A DNA stretch of 11,475 nucleotides from an uncultured delta proteobacterium (GCA_903860995.1 CAIOSS010001448.1:1-11475), one strand, 5' to 3'; shown: positions 1 to 6,634, counted from the first letter of the stretch. Notes: generated from the sequence alone by a model not told the origin. Translations and numbers: made by a program.

Positions 1-2
1 CC

Positions 3-98
3 GAAACGCCGCCGCCAACGCTGGTCCGCGCGTTTCAAGACGCCCGCGCTCGGTCAGCCCACGCCGCGAAGCCGACCCACATCGCAGCACGGAGTTGA
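3..98 (+). other. Possible C-terminal tail of an upstream gene (weak)
   Basis: One plus-strand frame is open from the window edge to a TGA at 96-98 and would encode about 31 residues beginning ETPPPTLVRAF and ending in HIAARS. About three quarters of its codons end in G or C, which is lower than in the clear genes of this window, and no family is recognisable. It could be the last codons of a gene outside the window or simply non-coding. Positions 99-188 hold no gene that I can support and presumably contain the promoter and leader of the following hydrolase. Confidence 0.2.
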
Positions 99-188
99 AC
101 TGTTACCCGCGGTGATCCACAAGAACCCATCCAGCCTCGGTGCAGGGACGTGGCCACCCCGTCACGTTGCCGCTACAGTGACTCCCCC

Positions 189-974
189 GTGCGCTTGACC
201 GTCCTTGCCAGTGGATCGGGCGGAAACGCCATGCTCGTCGAGGCAGGAGCGACCCGCCTGCTCGTCGACGCCGGGTTGCCGCTCGTCACACTGCGGCGCC
301 AGCTCGCGCGCGCCGAGCTCACGGTGAAGCCCAACGCGATCATCGTCACGCACGCCCACGGCGACCACTGCCGGCACGCCGCCGAGCTCTCGGAGCACTA
401 CCAGGCCCCCCTCTTCGTCAGCGAGGCCACGCGCCGCAGCGTCCGCCTCGGGGGACGCCGCGCGCCGCAGGTCTTCGGGTCCCGCGCGCCCTTCAGCGTC
501 GGGGAGCTCACCGTCACGGCGATGTCCGTCCCTCACGACGCCCCGCAGGTGTCGCTGCGCTTCGAGCACGCAGGCCAGGCCGCCGCCCTCGCCACCGACC
601 TCGGCGAGGTCCCGCCCGGCCTGCTCGAACACTTCGCGGGCTGCGACACGGTGCTCATCGAGTCCAACCACGACCACGAGATGCTCTGGGCGGGCCCGTA
701 CCCCTACCACCTGAAGCGCCGCGTCTCCGGCGGCCACGGGCACCTCTCCAACGCCCAGACCCACGGCCTCCTGCGCAGCCTCGACCGCGGCGTGCGCACC
801 GTCGTCCTGATGCACCTCTCGCAGACCAACAACACCCCCGAGCTCGCGCGCGCCTCCGCCGCCGAGGCCCTCTGCGATCACCCCGCGACCCTGCTGGTGG
901 CGTCGCAGTTCGGCGTCACCGCCGTCGGCGACGCGCCCGCGCCGCCCCCGCAGCTCGAGCTCTTCCCGCGCTGA
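189..974 (+). CDS. YycJ/WalJ-type MBL-fold metallohydrolase
   Basis: Single-domain metallo-beta-lactamase-fold hydrolase of about 261 residues, predicted cytoplasmic. The N-terminus MRLTVLASGSGGNA is the hallmark opening of YycJ-like proteins, and a GTG at 189 places it exactly at the start. A GTG at 150 would add 13 unconserved residues and has an AGGGA only one base upstream, so I prefer 189. Numbered from 189, the metal-binding motif THAHGDH has H55, H57, D59 and H60. Further ligand positions are H116 (VPHD), D137 (ATDLG) and H209 (LMHLSQTNN). The segments ESNHD (158-162) and GHLSN are typical of this subfamily. Relatives in Bacilli sit beside the walRK genes and have been linked to 5'-3' DNA exonuclease activity and coordination of replication with division. 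No wal genes are visible here, so the role in this organism is inferred from the family. All key residues are present. Confidence 0.88.
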   Translation: MRLTVLASGSGGNAMLVEAGATRLLVDAGLPLVTLRRQLARAELTVKPNAIIVTHAHGDHCRHAAELSEHYQAPLFVSEATRRSVRLGGRRAPQVFGSRAPFSVGELTVTAMSVPHDAPQVSLRFEHAGQAAALATDLGEVPPGLLEHFAGCDTVLIESNHDHEMLWAGPYPYHLKRRVSGGHGHLSNAQTHGLLRSLDRGVRTVVLMHLSQTNNTPELARASAAEALCDHPATLLVASQFGVTAVGDAPAPPPQLELFPR

Positions 975-997
975 GGAGGGGGGAGCGACGGCCCGGT

Positions 998-1131
998 TCA
1001 GGGCTTGTTGGGTTCGAGCACGGCGCCCGCGTCGGGCGGCGCGTTGGCGCGCTGCGGCGGCGGCGGCCCGCCGTAGCAGGCGGCCAGCGAGGCGCTGGCG
1101 GTGAGCGCGGCGGCGAGGGCGAACGGACCAC
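998..1131 (-). pseudogene. Mini-lipoprotein ORF with frame break at its N-terminus
   Basis: Reading the minus strand from 1123 to the TGA at 998-1000 gives a textbook lipoprotein signal sequence: FALAAALTASASLAAC with a perfect LAAC lipobox. A short Pro-rich tail follows (YGGPPPPQRANAPPDAGAV, ending LEPNKP). This style is common for tiny lipoproteins of myxobacteria. However, this frame runs back to a TAA at 1151-1153 without ATG, GTG, TTG or CTG before the hydrophobic core. A GTG at 1131-1129 reads M-V-R one frame off; a single extra base between about 1124 and 1128 would join it to the hydrophobic core. It is therefore either a real gene interrupted by a one-base deletion, a sequencing or assembly error, or a gene with an atypical start. 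It lies just downstream of the membrane protein gene on the same strand. Function unknown. Confidence 0.45.
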
Positions 1132-1173
1132 GCCGCCCCGCGCCGAAGGTTTACACAACAACGTACGGGGCTG

Positions 1174-1665
1174 TCACCGCCGCTCGCCGCGGAGCGCGTC
1201 GTCGGCCGCGGTCACCCGCAGCGCCCAGGTGACCGTGAAGGCCACCATCGCCATGCCCACCGGCGAGAGGGCGTTGAGCAGGCGGTACCCGGTGCTGCCG
1301 ACGGGGTAGAGCGCGTGCAGCCACGGGAACACCACCCCGCAGGCCGTCGCCGGGAAGGCCGTGAGGTACACCCAGCGCCGACGCTGCGGCGCCGTCGTCA
1401 GGAAGGACGCCACCGTGATGCCCGCCAGGAAGGACAGCTGGTTGGAGAACAGCTCCCCCGCCGGGTCTTCGGTCTGGTAGCGCGGCCCGAGGCCGGCGTG
1501 GAGGAAGAGCACCAGCAGCGCCCCGAGCGCACCTGCCACGGAGAGCCAGCGCGTCGGCGCGTCGTGCCCCTGCGACGAAGGCTCCGGCGGGGGTTGGGGC
1601 GAGCGCTCAGCCACGACGACGGGGAGGTTCGCACACTCCCCGCCCCGGGAGAGAGAACCCGGCAC
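1174..1665 (-). CDS. Small four-helix membrane protein, unknown function
   Basis: Protein of up to 163 residues that I do not recognise. Numbered from the GTG at 1665, it has a Pro/Ser/Glu-rich polar N-terminus, then four hydrophobic segments at about 41-58 (beginning LSVAGALGALLVLFL), 77-91, 99-120 and 127-150, and a short charged tail (DDALRGERR). This fits a small inner-membrane protein with both ends in the cytoplasm. The GTG at 1665 lies four bases after the stop of the upstream M20 peptidase gene, which suggests translational coupling in a two-gene operon. An in-frame GTG at 1614 (start MAERSPQ) is also credible and would give 146 residues. Neither start has a convincing Shine-Dalgarno. 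A seven-base-pair hairpin at 1620-1642 would be leader sequence if the shorter start is used. No enzymatic motif is visible. Confidence 0.62.
   Translation of the reverse strand: MPGSLSRGGECANLPVVVAERSPQPPPEPSSQGHDAPTRWLSVAGALGALLVLFLHAGLGPRYQTEDPAGELFSNQLSFLAGITVASFLTTAPQRRRWVYLTAFPATACGVVFPWLHALYPVGSTGYRLLNALSPVGMAMVAFTVTWALRVTAADDALRGERR
1620..1642 (-). other. Perfect 7-bp hairpin at the start of the membrane-protein gene
   Basis: The arms CGGGGAG (1620-1626) and CTCCCCG (1636-1642) are exact reverse complements around a nine-base loop. The hairpin sits between the two candidate starts (1665 and 1614) of the downstream membrane protein on the minus strand. If translation starts at 1614 it would be a strong leader structure five bases before the start codon. 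If translation starts at 1665 it is within the coding region and may be incidental in such GC-rich DNA. There is no T-tract, so it is not a classical terminator. Confidence 0.3.
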
Positions 1666-1669
1666 CCGC

Positions 1670-2818
1670 CTACGTCGCCATCCCCAGCAGGAACCTCACC
1701 AGCGCCTCGCACTTGGGCACCAGCGAGTCGAGCTCCACCCGCTCGTCGAGGGTGTGGAAGCCGCTGCCCCGCGGACCCAGGCCGTCGATGGATGGCACCC
1801 CCGCCGCGGCCGTCGTCGACGCGTCGCTCCCGCCCCCCTGCGTCGGCGCCTCGCCGTCACCCAGCCCCGCCGCGCGCTGGCACTCCGCGTAGCGGCGCAT
1901 CCACCGCGCGCCCTCCTCCGTGCGCTCCAGCGGTGCGCGCGCGACGCCGCCCTGCAACGCCACGGAGGTGCCCGCAACCCAAGCCACGCTTACCAGACCG
2001 TGTAATCGCGCGACGAGGTCTTCGCCGTCGGCGGTGCGCTCGAAGCGGCCGTCCAGCTCCGCCACGCAGTGCGCGGGGACGGTGTTCTTGGAGGTTCCGC
2101 CGTGGACGGTGCCGACGTTGACGGTCACGCCCCGCCCGTAGTCCGTGAGCGCCTCGGCGGACTCGACGAACCTCGCCATCGCCCGTATCGCGCTCGCCCC
2201 CTGCGCGTGGGCGTTGCCCGCGTGCGCCGCCCTCCCCGTCGCGCGCGCCGTGATCGCCAGCGTGCCCTTGCGCCGCGTGACGATCGCGTCGCCCGCGCGC
2301 CCCGCCTCGAACACCAGCGCCACCGCCGCGCCCCGCGCCGCCTCCGCGAGCCGCGGCGCGCTCTCCGGCGAGCCCACCTCCTCGTCGGCCACCACCGCCA
2401 TCGTCAGCGCCATGCGCTCGAGCGCGCCTACCGCCGCCAGGGCCCGCAGCGCGAAGGCCATCACCACCAGGCCGCCCTTCATGTCGAGCACCCCCGGCCC
2501 GTACGCGACGTCGCCCTCCGCGCGGTAGCCCGCGAACACCTCCCGCGCGAACACCGTGTCGTGGTGCCCCACCAGCAGCACCCCGCCCTCCCCCGCCGGG
2601 CGTCGGCCCTCGAAGAAGAGGTGCGACCCCAAGCGCGCGCTCGGCACCGCCCGGCCCGCCATCGGGACCGCCGCCCGCAGCACCGCCCCCGCCGCGTCGA
2701 CGCCGCGCGGGTCGAGCGTGTGCGAGCTCTCCTCCACCAGCGCCCGCAGCAGCGCCTCCATCGACGGCCGCTGCCCCCGCACCCACGCCACCGCGTCGTC
2801 GATCATGGCCCCATCCAA
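1670..2818 (-). CDS. M20 family metallopeptidase (carboxypeptidase G2-like)
   Basis: Zinc-dependent exopeptidase or amidohydrolase of 382 residues, normal for M20 proteins of the glutamate carboxypeptidase (CPG2) type. These remove C-terminal amino acids or hydrolyse N-acyl amino acids. The complete active site is visible: GHHDTV (H85, D87), GPGVLDMKGG (bridging D112), DEEVGS (catalytic E146, metal ligand E147), FEAGR (E171) and HTLDE (H355). The inserted dimerisation domain spans about 180-290 and contains RAAHAGN (H199), and GGGSDAS lies near 330. No signal peptide is apparent, so it is probably cytoplasmic. The ATG at 2818 has GGAG seven bases upstream. A second ATG at 2806 (M5) also has a purine-rich GGATGGGG before it, so four residues at the N-terminus are uncertain. 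The substrate cannot be read from the sequence. It heads a minus-strand unit with the membrane protein that follows. Confidence 0.92.
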   Translation of the reverse strand: MDGAMIDDAVAWVRGQRPSMEALLRALVEESSHTLDPRGVDAAGAVLRAAVPMAGRAVPSARLGSHLFFEGRRPAGEGGVLLVGHHDTVFAREVFAGYRAEGDVAYGPGVLDMKGGLVVMAFALRALAAVGALERMALTMAVVADEEVGSPESAPRLAEAARGAAVALVFEAGRAGDAIVTRRKGTLAITARATGRAAHAGNAHAQGASAIRAMARFVESAEALTDYGRGVTVNVGTVHGGTSKNTVPAHCVAELDGRFERTADGEDLVARLHGLVSVAWVAGTSVALQGGVARAPLERTEEGARWMRRYAECQRAAGLGDGEAPTQGGGSDASTTAAAGVPSIDGLGPRGSGFHTLDERVELDSLVPKCEALVRFLLGMAT

Positions 2819-2880
2819 CCGCTCCGAAGCCCTCGCAGCAAGGGCCTCCGCGCGTGTGACAGGGTATGTCCCATGCCTGG

Positions 2881-2909
2881 TTGCTGCGGGCGGTGGGGCT
2901 CCCTAGGGT
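2881..2909 (+). promoter_or_regulatory. Possible sigma70-like promoter for the two-part protein
   Basis: In the 116-bp divergent gap between the M20 gene and the next plus-strand gene, TTGCTG (2881-2886) and TAGGGT (2904-2909) are separated by 17 bases. Each hexamer matches consensus at only three of six positions. Location and spacing suit transcription starting near 2916 for the gene at 2935, but a match this weak can occur by chance. Confidence 0.22.
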
Positions 2910-2934
2910 GACGGTCATCGGAGGCACCGGCGCG

Positions 2935-4311
2935 ATGACCAGCCAGATTCCCATCGACACCCTGCGACGACTCGACCGCGCGCTGCGGCGGCACCCGTGG
3001 CAGCAACCCAACGAGGACGCGTGGCGCGGGCGTGAGCTCGGGCTCGCGCTGCTCCAGGGCCTGCGCGACACCCTGCCCACCTGCGACGTCGCGACGGCGG
3101 TGACCATGGCCGTCGACGCCGCGGCTCCGCCCGCGGAGCACGCCGAGCGGGGCTTCGACGAGCAGTGGTCGCGCTACACCCTCGTCTGGGCGGCGCGCTC
3201 GCTGGTGACCGAGTCGCTGGACGCCGACGCGCCCGCGGCGGCGGCGCTGCGGGCCATGGCGGGGGCGGTGGCGGGGGTCCCGCTGCGGGTGCGCGGCTCG
3301 GCGGGCGCCGACGACGCGAGCGTCTTCGAGGCGATGATCGACGCGACCCGGCAGGCCTTCGACGGCGTCGTCGCGGAGGGCTACGCGGCGGCGCTGCTGC
3401 AGCAGGTGAAGCACTCGGCCTCGCTGCTGGTCGTGGGCAACCACGCGGTCGATGACCTCCTGCGCGGCGCGGTCATCCGCAGCGACCGGGTGGCGCACGC
3501 GCGCGGCGTCGACCGCTGGGTGTTCGCGAGCACCGACGAGCGGCGGGCCCTCGCGGCGCAGGGCCTGGCCGAGGCGGCCTGGGCCCTCGCGGCGCGCTCC
3601 ACGGCCGAGGCCGACCCGCGGGTGCGGCGGCGGCTCGTGCGCGTGGCCTGCCAGCTCGCGGCGAGGGTCGACCGGGTGGGCCTGTGGGTCCCGGCGGGCG
3701 CGACCGCTGCGGCGGCGGTGGCGGTGGCAGCGAGCGTGACGACGACGACGACAACGACCGGCCCGGCGCCCGAGGCGGCGGCGGCCCCATCCCCGAAGAC
3801 GGAGCGAACCATGGACGAGAAGAAGATCACCCCGGTGCTGAAGTCCCTCGAGGTCGACGCCACGGACGCCGCGTGGCGCCTCGCGGGGTCGCAATTCGTG
3901 AAGCTGGCGCGCGAGCCCATCGTGGCGCTGCTCTCGCGCCACCTCGGCCCCGACGACCCGTCGCTGCGCGGGCGCATCGCGGCCTTCCTCGACACCGAGA
4001 TCGGCGCGTCGCTGCTCTCCGGGGTGCTCTCCCTCGGGCTCTCGGCGATGCCGCTACCCCCGGGCGACGTCTCGCACAAGCTCGCCCGGGAGCTCCGCAT
4101 CCGCGCGATGGCGGGCACCAGCGACGTGGTGGCCGACGTGCTCATGGGCCCGCTGCGCCAGGTGGCCGTGACCTACCTCCAGGGCGGGGGAAGGGCCCCG
4201 GAGGCCGAGAGCGTGGCGCGCGAGCCGGCTGGGCTGCCGGGGGGGGACTTCCTCGACGCCCTGAAGACGGCGGCGGCCCACAGCCCGGTGGAGTCCGCGG
4301 CACACAGTTGA
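2935..4311 (+). CDS. Unrecognised two-part protein with Thr7-linked C-terminal domain
   Basis: Protein of 458 residues, no recognised family. I chose the ATG at 2935 because GGAGG lies ten bases upstream (2920-2924); an in-frame ATG at 2866 would add 23 residues without obvious conservation. Residues 1 to about 245 form an Ala/Arg/Leu-rich, mostly helical-looking domain with a charged opening (PIDTLRRLDRALRRHPW). Residues about 249-268 are Ala/Val-rich and hydrophobic and could be a weak membrane anchor. Next comes a run of seven Thr (269-275), a Pro/Ala linker, and from about residue 293 (MDEKKITPVLKSL) a second domain with amphipathic and hydrophobic segments, such as FLDTEIGASLLSGVLSLGLSAM. 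An internal ATG at 3811 has its own GGAG six bases upstream, so the second domain may also be made separately (166 residues), or this may be a fusion of two genes. The small His-rich membrane protein follows after 39 bases. Function unknown. Confidence 0.72.
   Translation: MTSQIPIDTLRRLDRALRRHPWQQPNEDAWRGRELGLALLQGLRDTLPTCDVATAVTMAVDAAAPPAEHAERGFDEQWSRYTLVWAARSLVTESLDADAPAAAALRAMAGAVAGVPLRVRGSAGADDASVFEAMIDATRQAFDGVVAEGYAAALLQQVKHSASLLVVGNHAVDDLLRGAVIRSDRVAHARGVDRWVFASTDERRALAAQGLAEAAWALAARSTAEADPRVRRRLVRVACQLAARVDRVGLWVPAGATAAAAVAVAASVTTTTTTTGPAPEAAAAPSPKTERTMDEKKITPVLKSLEVDATDAAWRLAGSQFVKLAREPIVALLSRHLGPDDPSLRGRIAAFLDTEIGASLLSGVLSLGLSAMPLPPGDVSHKLARELRIRAMAGTSDVVADVLMGPLRQVAVTYLQGGGRAPEAESVAREPAGLPGGDFLDALKTAAAHSPVESAAHS
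3738..3758 (+). repeat. GAC trinucleotide microsatellite in coding sequence
   Basis: Five perfect GAC units (3738-3752) followed by AAC and GAC. Read in frame, this encodes the seven consecutive threonines of the preceding entry. Changes by whole units would alter linker length without a frameshift. It sits directly after a GCG/GTG-rich stretch encoding the Ala/Val hydrophobic segment. Confidence 0.85.
3801..3813 (+). promoter_or_regulatory. Internal Shine-Dalgarno and ATG within the two-part gene
   Basis: GGAG at 3801-3804 is followed six bases later by an in-frame ATG at 3811-3813, a well-placed ribosome-binding site. It would start a 166-residue protein consisting only of the C-terminal domain of the unrecognised gene. 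No stop codon separates the two halves, so the downstream start would be internal. Whether it is used cannot be decided from sequence alone. Confidence 0.4.
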
Positions 4312-4337
4312 CCAGCGCGCGCCGGGTGGATTACCAC
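4308..4337 (+). promoter_or_regulatory. Possible promoter for the His-rich protein
   Basis: TTGACC (4308-4313, five of six matches to a -35 box) overlaps the stop codon of the upstream gene and is followed after 18 bases by TACCAC (4332-4337), a poor -10 match. This would start transcription a few bases before the ATG at 4351. The -35 is good, the -10 is weak. Confidence 0.28.
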
Positions 4338-4350
4338 CGCGGCGAACCCT

Positions 4351-4605
4351 ATGGCAGACGCGCACGGACACGGCCCCTCCCACGACGATCACGGTCACGC
4401 AAAGGGTCACGGGCACCGCGCGCACGCGCACCCCGAGCCCGCTGAAGACGCGATGATCACCCCCGGCTGGCTGCCCCTCGCGGGCGTCGGGCTGCTCATC
4501 GCGGGCGCCCTCGGGGTGTACCTGTTCCTGTCGCCGGGCGTGCTCGCGACGCCGTCGACGACCGCGGGCGACGCCGCCGTCACCGCCGACGCCGCGACGC
4601 CCTGA
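4351..4605 (+). CDS. Small His-rich single-pass membrane protein
   Basis: 84-residue protein, no recognised family. Residues 1-30 contain nine histidines mostly alternating with Gly, Ala or Asp (HGHGPSHDDHGHAKGHGH and HAHP), a composition typical of low-specificity Zn/Ni/Cu/Co-binding segments. A Pro/Glu/Asp spacer leads to one transmembrane helix at about residues 42-63 (beginning LPLAGVGLLIAGALGVYLF). The tail is Thr/Ala/Asp-rich. There is no cleavable signal, because the hydrophobic segment is central; the His-rich end may face either side. It lies 39 bases after the two-part protein and 69 bases before gcvH. Metal binding is inferred from composition only. Third-position GC matches the neighbours, supporting real coding. 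Confidence 0.68.
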   Translation: MADAHGHGPSHDDHGHAKGHGHRAHAHPEPAEDAMITPGWLPLAGVGLLIAGALGVYLFLSPGVLATPSTTAGDAAVTADAATP

Positions 4606-4674
4606 GCGCCGGCCGCACCCTGCACCCTCCCGATCACCCCCACTGACGGCCCGACAAGAGAGCGAAGGTTCGCG

Positions 4675-5067
4675 ATGGCTGATGTCCCCTCCGACTTGAA
4701 GTACACGAAGGATCACGAGTGGGCCCGCGTCGAGGGCAACCGCGTCACGGTGGGCATCACCCAGCACGCGGTCGACGCGCTCGGCGACATCATCCTCGTG
4801 AGCGTCGACGCGAAGCTCGGCGCGGCCCTCACCGCGGGCAAGGTCTTCGGCGTGGTGGAGTCGACCAAGTCCGTGAGCGACCTGTTCTCGCCCATCGCGG
4901 GCACCGTCGCGGCCGTCAACGACGCCCTCAAGGACGCGCCCGAGAAGGTCAACGAGGCGCCTTACGGCGACGGCTGGATGGTCGTCATCGAGACGGCAGG
5001 AACGCCCGGCGAGCTCGACGGGTTGATGGACGCGGCGGCGTACAGCGCCTTCCTCGGCAGCCTGTAA
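4675..5067 (+). CDS. gcvH: Glycine cleavage system H protein
   Basis: Lipoyl carrier of the glycine cleavage complex. It shuttles the aminomethyl group from the P protein (glycine decarboxylase) to the T protein and is reoxidised by the L protein; it is cytoplasmic. At 130 residues it has normal length. The family opening DLKYTKDHEWARVEG is present, as is the lipoylation motif VVESTKSVSDL with K65 as the lipoyl lysine, followed by SPIAGTVAAVN and the conserved GDGWMVVIE near the end. The ATG at 4675 has GAAGG (4664-4668) six bases upstream. No gcvT, gcvP or lpd is visible in this window, so gcvH stands apart from its partners here. The next gene, trxB, starts 65 bases later on the same strand. 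Confidence 0.96.
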   Translation: MADVPSDLKYTKDHEWARVEGNRVTVGITQHAVDALGDIILVSVDAKLGAALTAGKVFGVVESTKSVSDLFSPIAGTVAAVNDALKDAPEKVNEAPYGDGWMVVIETAGTPGELDGLMDAAAYSAFLGSL

Positions 5068-5068
5068 C

Positions 5069-5100
5069 AGACCGTCGAATCCCGCGGTCTCACGGTTTTC
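5069..5100 (+). terminator. Weak hairpin with short T-run after gcvH
   Basis: AGACCG (5069-5074) pairs exactly with CGGTCT (5085-5090) around a ten-base loop, and a run of four T lies a few bases further on (5096-5099). The stem is short and the T-run is displaced, so this could be a weak terminator or attenuator between gcvH and trxB, or chance. Confidence 0.25.
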
Positions 5101-5132
5101 TACGTCCCTCCCGCAGAGGTCCAGAACTCCCC

Positions 5133-6077
5133 ATGAACAAAGTCATCATCGTCGGCAGCGGCCCGGCGGGGCTCACCGCCGCCATCTACGCGGGGCGCGC
5201 CAACATGGCCCCGGTGGTCGTCGAGGGTCTCGGCAGCGACCACCAGCCCGGCGGCCAGCTCATGATCACCACCGAGGTGGAGAACTACCCGGGCTTCCCC
5301 GAGGGCATCACCGGGCCGAAGCTGATGGACATGTTCCGTCAGCAGGCGATGCGCTTCGGGACGCAGTTCTTCACCGAAGACGCGCTCAAGGTCGAGCTTC
5401 ACGGCCCGGTGAAGCGCGTGTGGGTCGAGAGCCAGAAGGAGCCCCTCGAGGCGCTTTCGATCATCGTCGCCACCGGCGCCGTCGCGCGCTGGCTCGACGT
5501 CCCCGGCGAGAAGGACCTCCAGAACCACGGCGTCTCGGCCTGCGCCACCTGCGACGGGTCCTTCTTCAAGAAGCAGGAGGTCATCGTGGTGGGCGGCGGC
5601 GACACCGCCCTCGAAGAGGCCCTCTACCTCGCCAACCTCGCGAGCACCGTGCACCTCGTGCACCGCCGCGACTCCCTGCGCGCCAGCAAGATCATGCAGG
5701 ACCGCGCGTTCAAGCACCCCAACATCCGGTTTCATTGGAACAAGGCCATCGTCGAGGTGCGGGACGTGACGAAGAAGAAGGTCACCTCGGTGCTGCTCCA
5801 GGACACCGTGACCCAGGTCGTTAGCGAGATGCCCATCGACGCGGTCTTCGTGGCCATCGGGCACACCCCCGCCTCGCAGCTCTTCCTCGGCTCCGTCGAC
5901 GCTCACGACAACGGCTACCTCCGCGTCAACCACGGCACCACGAGCACCAACATCCCCGGGGTGTTCGCGTGCGGCGACGTGGCCGACCACGTGTACCGCC
6001 AGGCCGTCACGGCCGCGGGCACCGGCTGCATGGCCGCCATCGACGCCGAGCGCTACGTCTCCGCCCTCGAGGGCTGA
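5133..6077 (+). CDS. trxB: Thioredoxin-disulfide reductase
   Basis: FAD- and NADPH-dependent reductase of thioredoxin, 314 residues, typical of the low-molecular-weight bacterial type, cytoplasmic. Domains in order: FAD-binding GSGPAGLTAAIYAGR near the N-terminus; PGGQLMITTEVENYPGF, the usual signature of this family; the redox-active CATC (C137, C140) within ACATCDGSFF; NADPH-binding GGGDTALEEA (154-163) with HRRD at 177-180 for the 2'-phosphate; the second FAD segment GVFACGDVAD (276-285); and RQAVTAAGTGCMAA close to the C-terminus. The ATG at 5133 starts right at MNKVIIVGSGPAG. The reading frame stays open upstream into the gcvH region in another frame, but that is a GC-rich artefact. All catalytic features are intact. 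It lies close behind gcvH on the same strand and may be co-transcribed. Confidence 0.96.
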   Translation: MNKVIIVGSGPAGLTAAIYAGRANMAPVVVEGLGSDHQPGGQLMITTEVENYPGFPEGITGPKLMDMFRQQAMRFGTQFFTEDALKVELHGPVKRVWVESQKEPLEALSIIVATGAVARWLDVPGEKDLQNHGVSACATCDGSFFKKQEVIVVGGGDTALEEALYLANLASTVHLVHRRDSLRASKIMQDRAFKHPNIRFHWNKAIVEVRDVTKKKVTSVLLQDTVTQVVSEMPIDAVFVAIGHTPASQLFLGSVDAHDNGYLRVNHGTTSTNIPGVFACGDVADHVYRQAVTAAGTGCMAAIDAERYVSALEG

Positions 6078-6145
6078 GACGCTTGATCTCCCCTTCGCCG
6101 GTCACTTTGCGGCCGCGCGAGACTCGTCCACACTCCGCGATTGCC

Positions 6146-6634
6146 ATGAGCCACCCCACCGCGGAACCTGCGCCGACGGACAGCCCCATCGCGCGCATCG
6201 CGCTCTTCCACGGGCTCTCCCCGAAGTCCCTCGCCCGCGTGGCCAGCATCGCCACGGCGCAGCGCTACCCCATCGGGACGGTGCTCTTCCGCGCCGGCGA
6301 CGTGGGCGACCGGCTGTACCTCATCACCGAGGGGCGCGTGCGCATCTCGCGGGAGGTGCCCGGCATGGGCGAAGAGGCGCTCACCATCCTCGGGGCGGGC
6401 GACTACTTCGGCGAGATGGCCGTCATCGACCCGGCGCCCCGCAGCGCCGACGCACACGTCCACGAGGCGTGCTCGGTGCTCGAGATCAGGAAGGACGAGA
6501 TGGAGCACCTGCTGCTCGTCCACCGCGACCTCGCCTACGAGGTGCTCTGGAACGTCGTGCGCACCCTCACCGCCCGCCTCCGAGACACCACCGACAAGGT
6601 CACGTTCCTCGCCGTCACCGGCAAGTTCGCCTGA
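6146..6634 (+). CDS. Stand-alone cyclic-nucleotide-binding domain protein
   Basis: 162-residue protein made almost entirely of one CRP-type cyclic-nucleotide-binding domain (about residues 15-135). The beta-barrel segments are recognisable (RYPIGTVLFRAGDVGDRLYLITEGRVRI). So is the phosphate-binding cassette FGEMAVIDPAPRSA (88-101), with E90 and R99, the residues that contact the ribose and cyclic phosphate in cAMP/cGMP-binding members. The remaining tail, including RTLTARLRDTTDK, looks like the C-helix. There is no helix-turn-helix domain, so it is unlikely to bind DNA as CRP does, and no kinase, channel or other effector domain is fused. I infer a ligand-sensing partner protein, similar to many single-domain Crp-like proteins in myxobacteria. 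The ATG at 6146 gives a natural N-terminus; the frame is open further upstream but overlaps trxB. Ligand and partner are unknown. Confidence 0.85.
   Translation: MSHPTAEPAPTDSPIARIALFHGLSPKSLARVASIATAQRYPIGTVLFRAGDVGDRLYLITEGRVRISREVPGMGEEALTILGAGDYFGEMAVIDPAPRSADAHVHEACSVLEIRKDEMEHLLLVHRDLAYEVLWNVVRTLTARLRDTTDKVTFLAVTGKFA

Noticed and set aside
916..1161. 81-codon minus-strand frame starting with TTG at 1161
   Set aside because: The frame is Arg/Pro-rich and overlaps the end of the hydrolase gene. The frame one base over has the lipoprotein features and is reported instead.
1857..3107. A 416-codon minus-strand frame overlapping the M20 peptidase gene
   Set aside because: Gly/Arg/Ala-rich shadow in a different frame from the complete M20 active-site motifs; it also crosses the start of the plus-strand gene.
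4719..5132. N-terminal extension of trxB into the gcvH region
   Set aside because: Arg/Gly-rich shadow of gcvH in another frame; thioredoxin reductases begin at the FAD-binding segment, which the ATG at 5133 supplies.
5969..6145. N-terminal extension of the cyclic-nucleotide-binding protein into trxB
   Set aside because: Arg-rich shadow sequence overlapping the trxB C-terminus; the ATG at 6146 fits the domain boundary.
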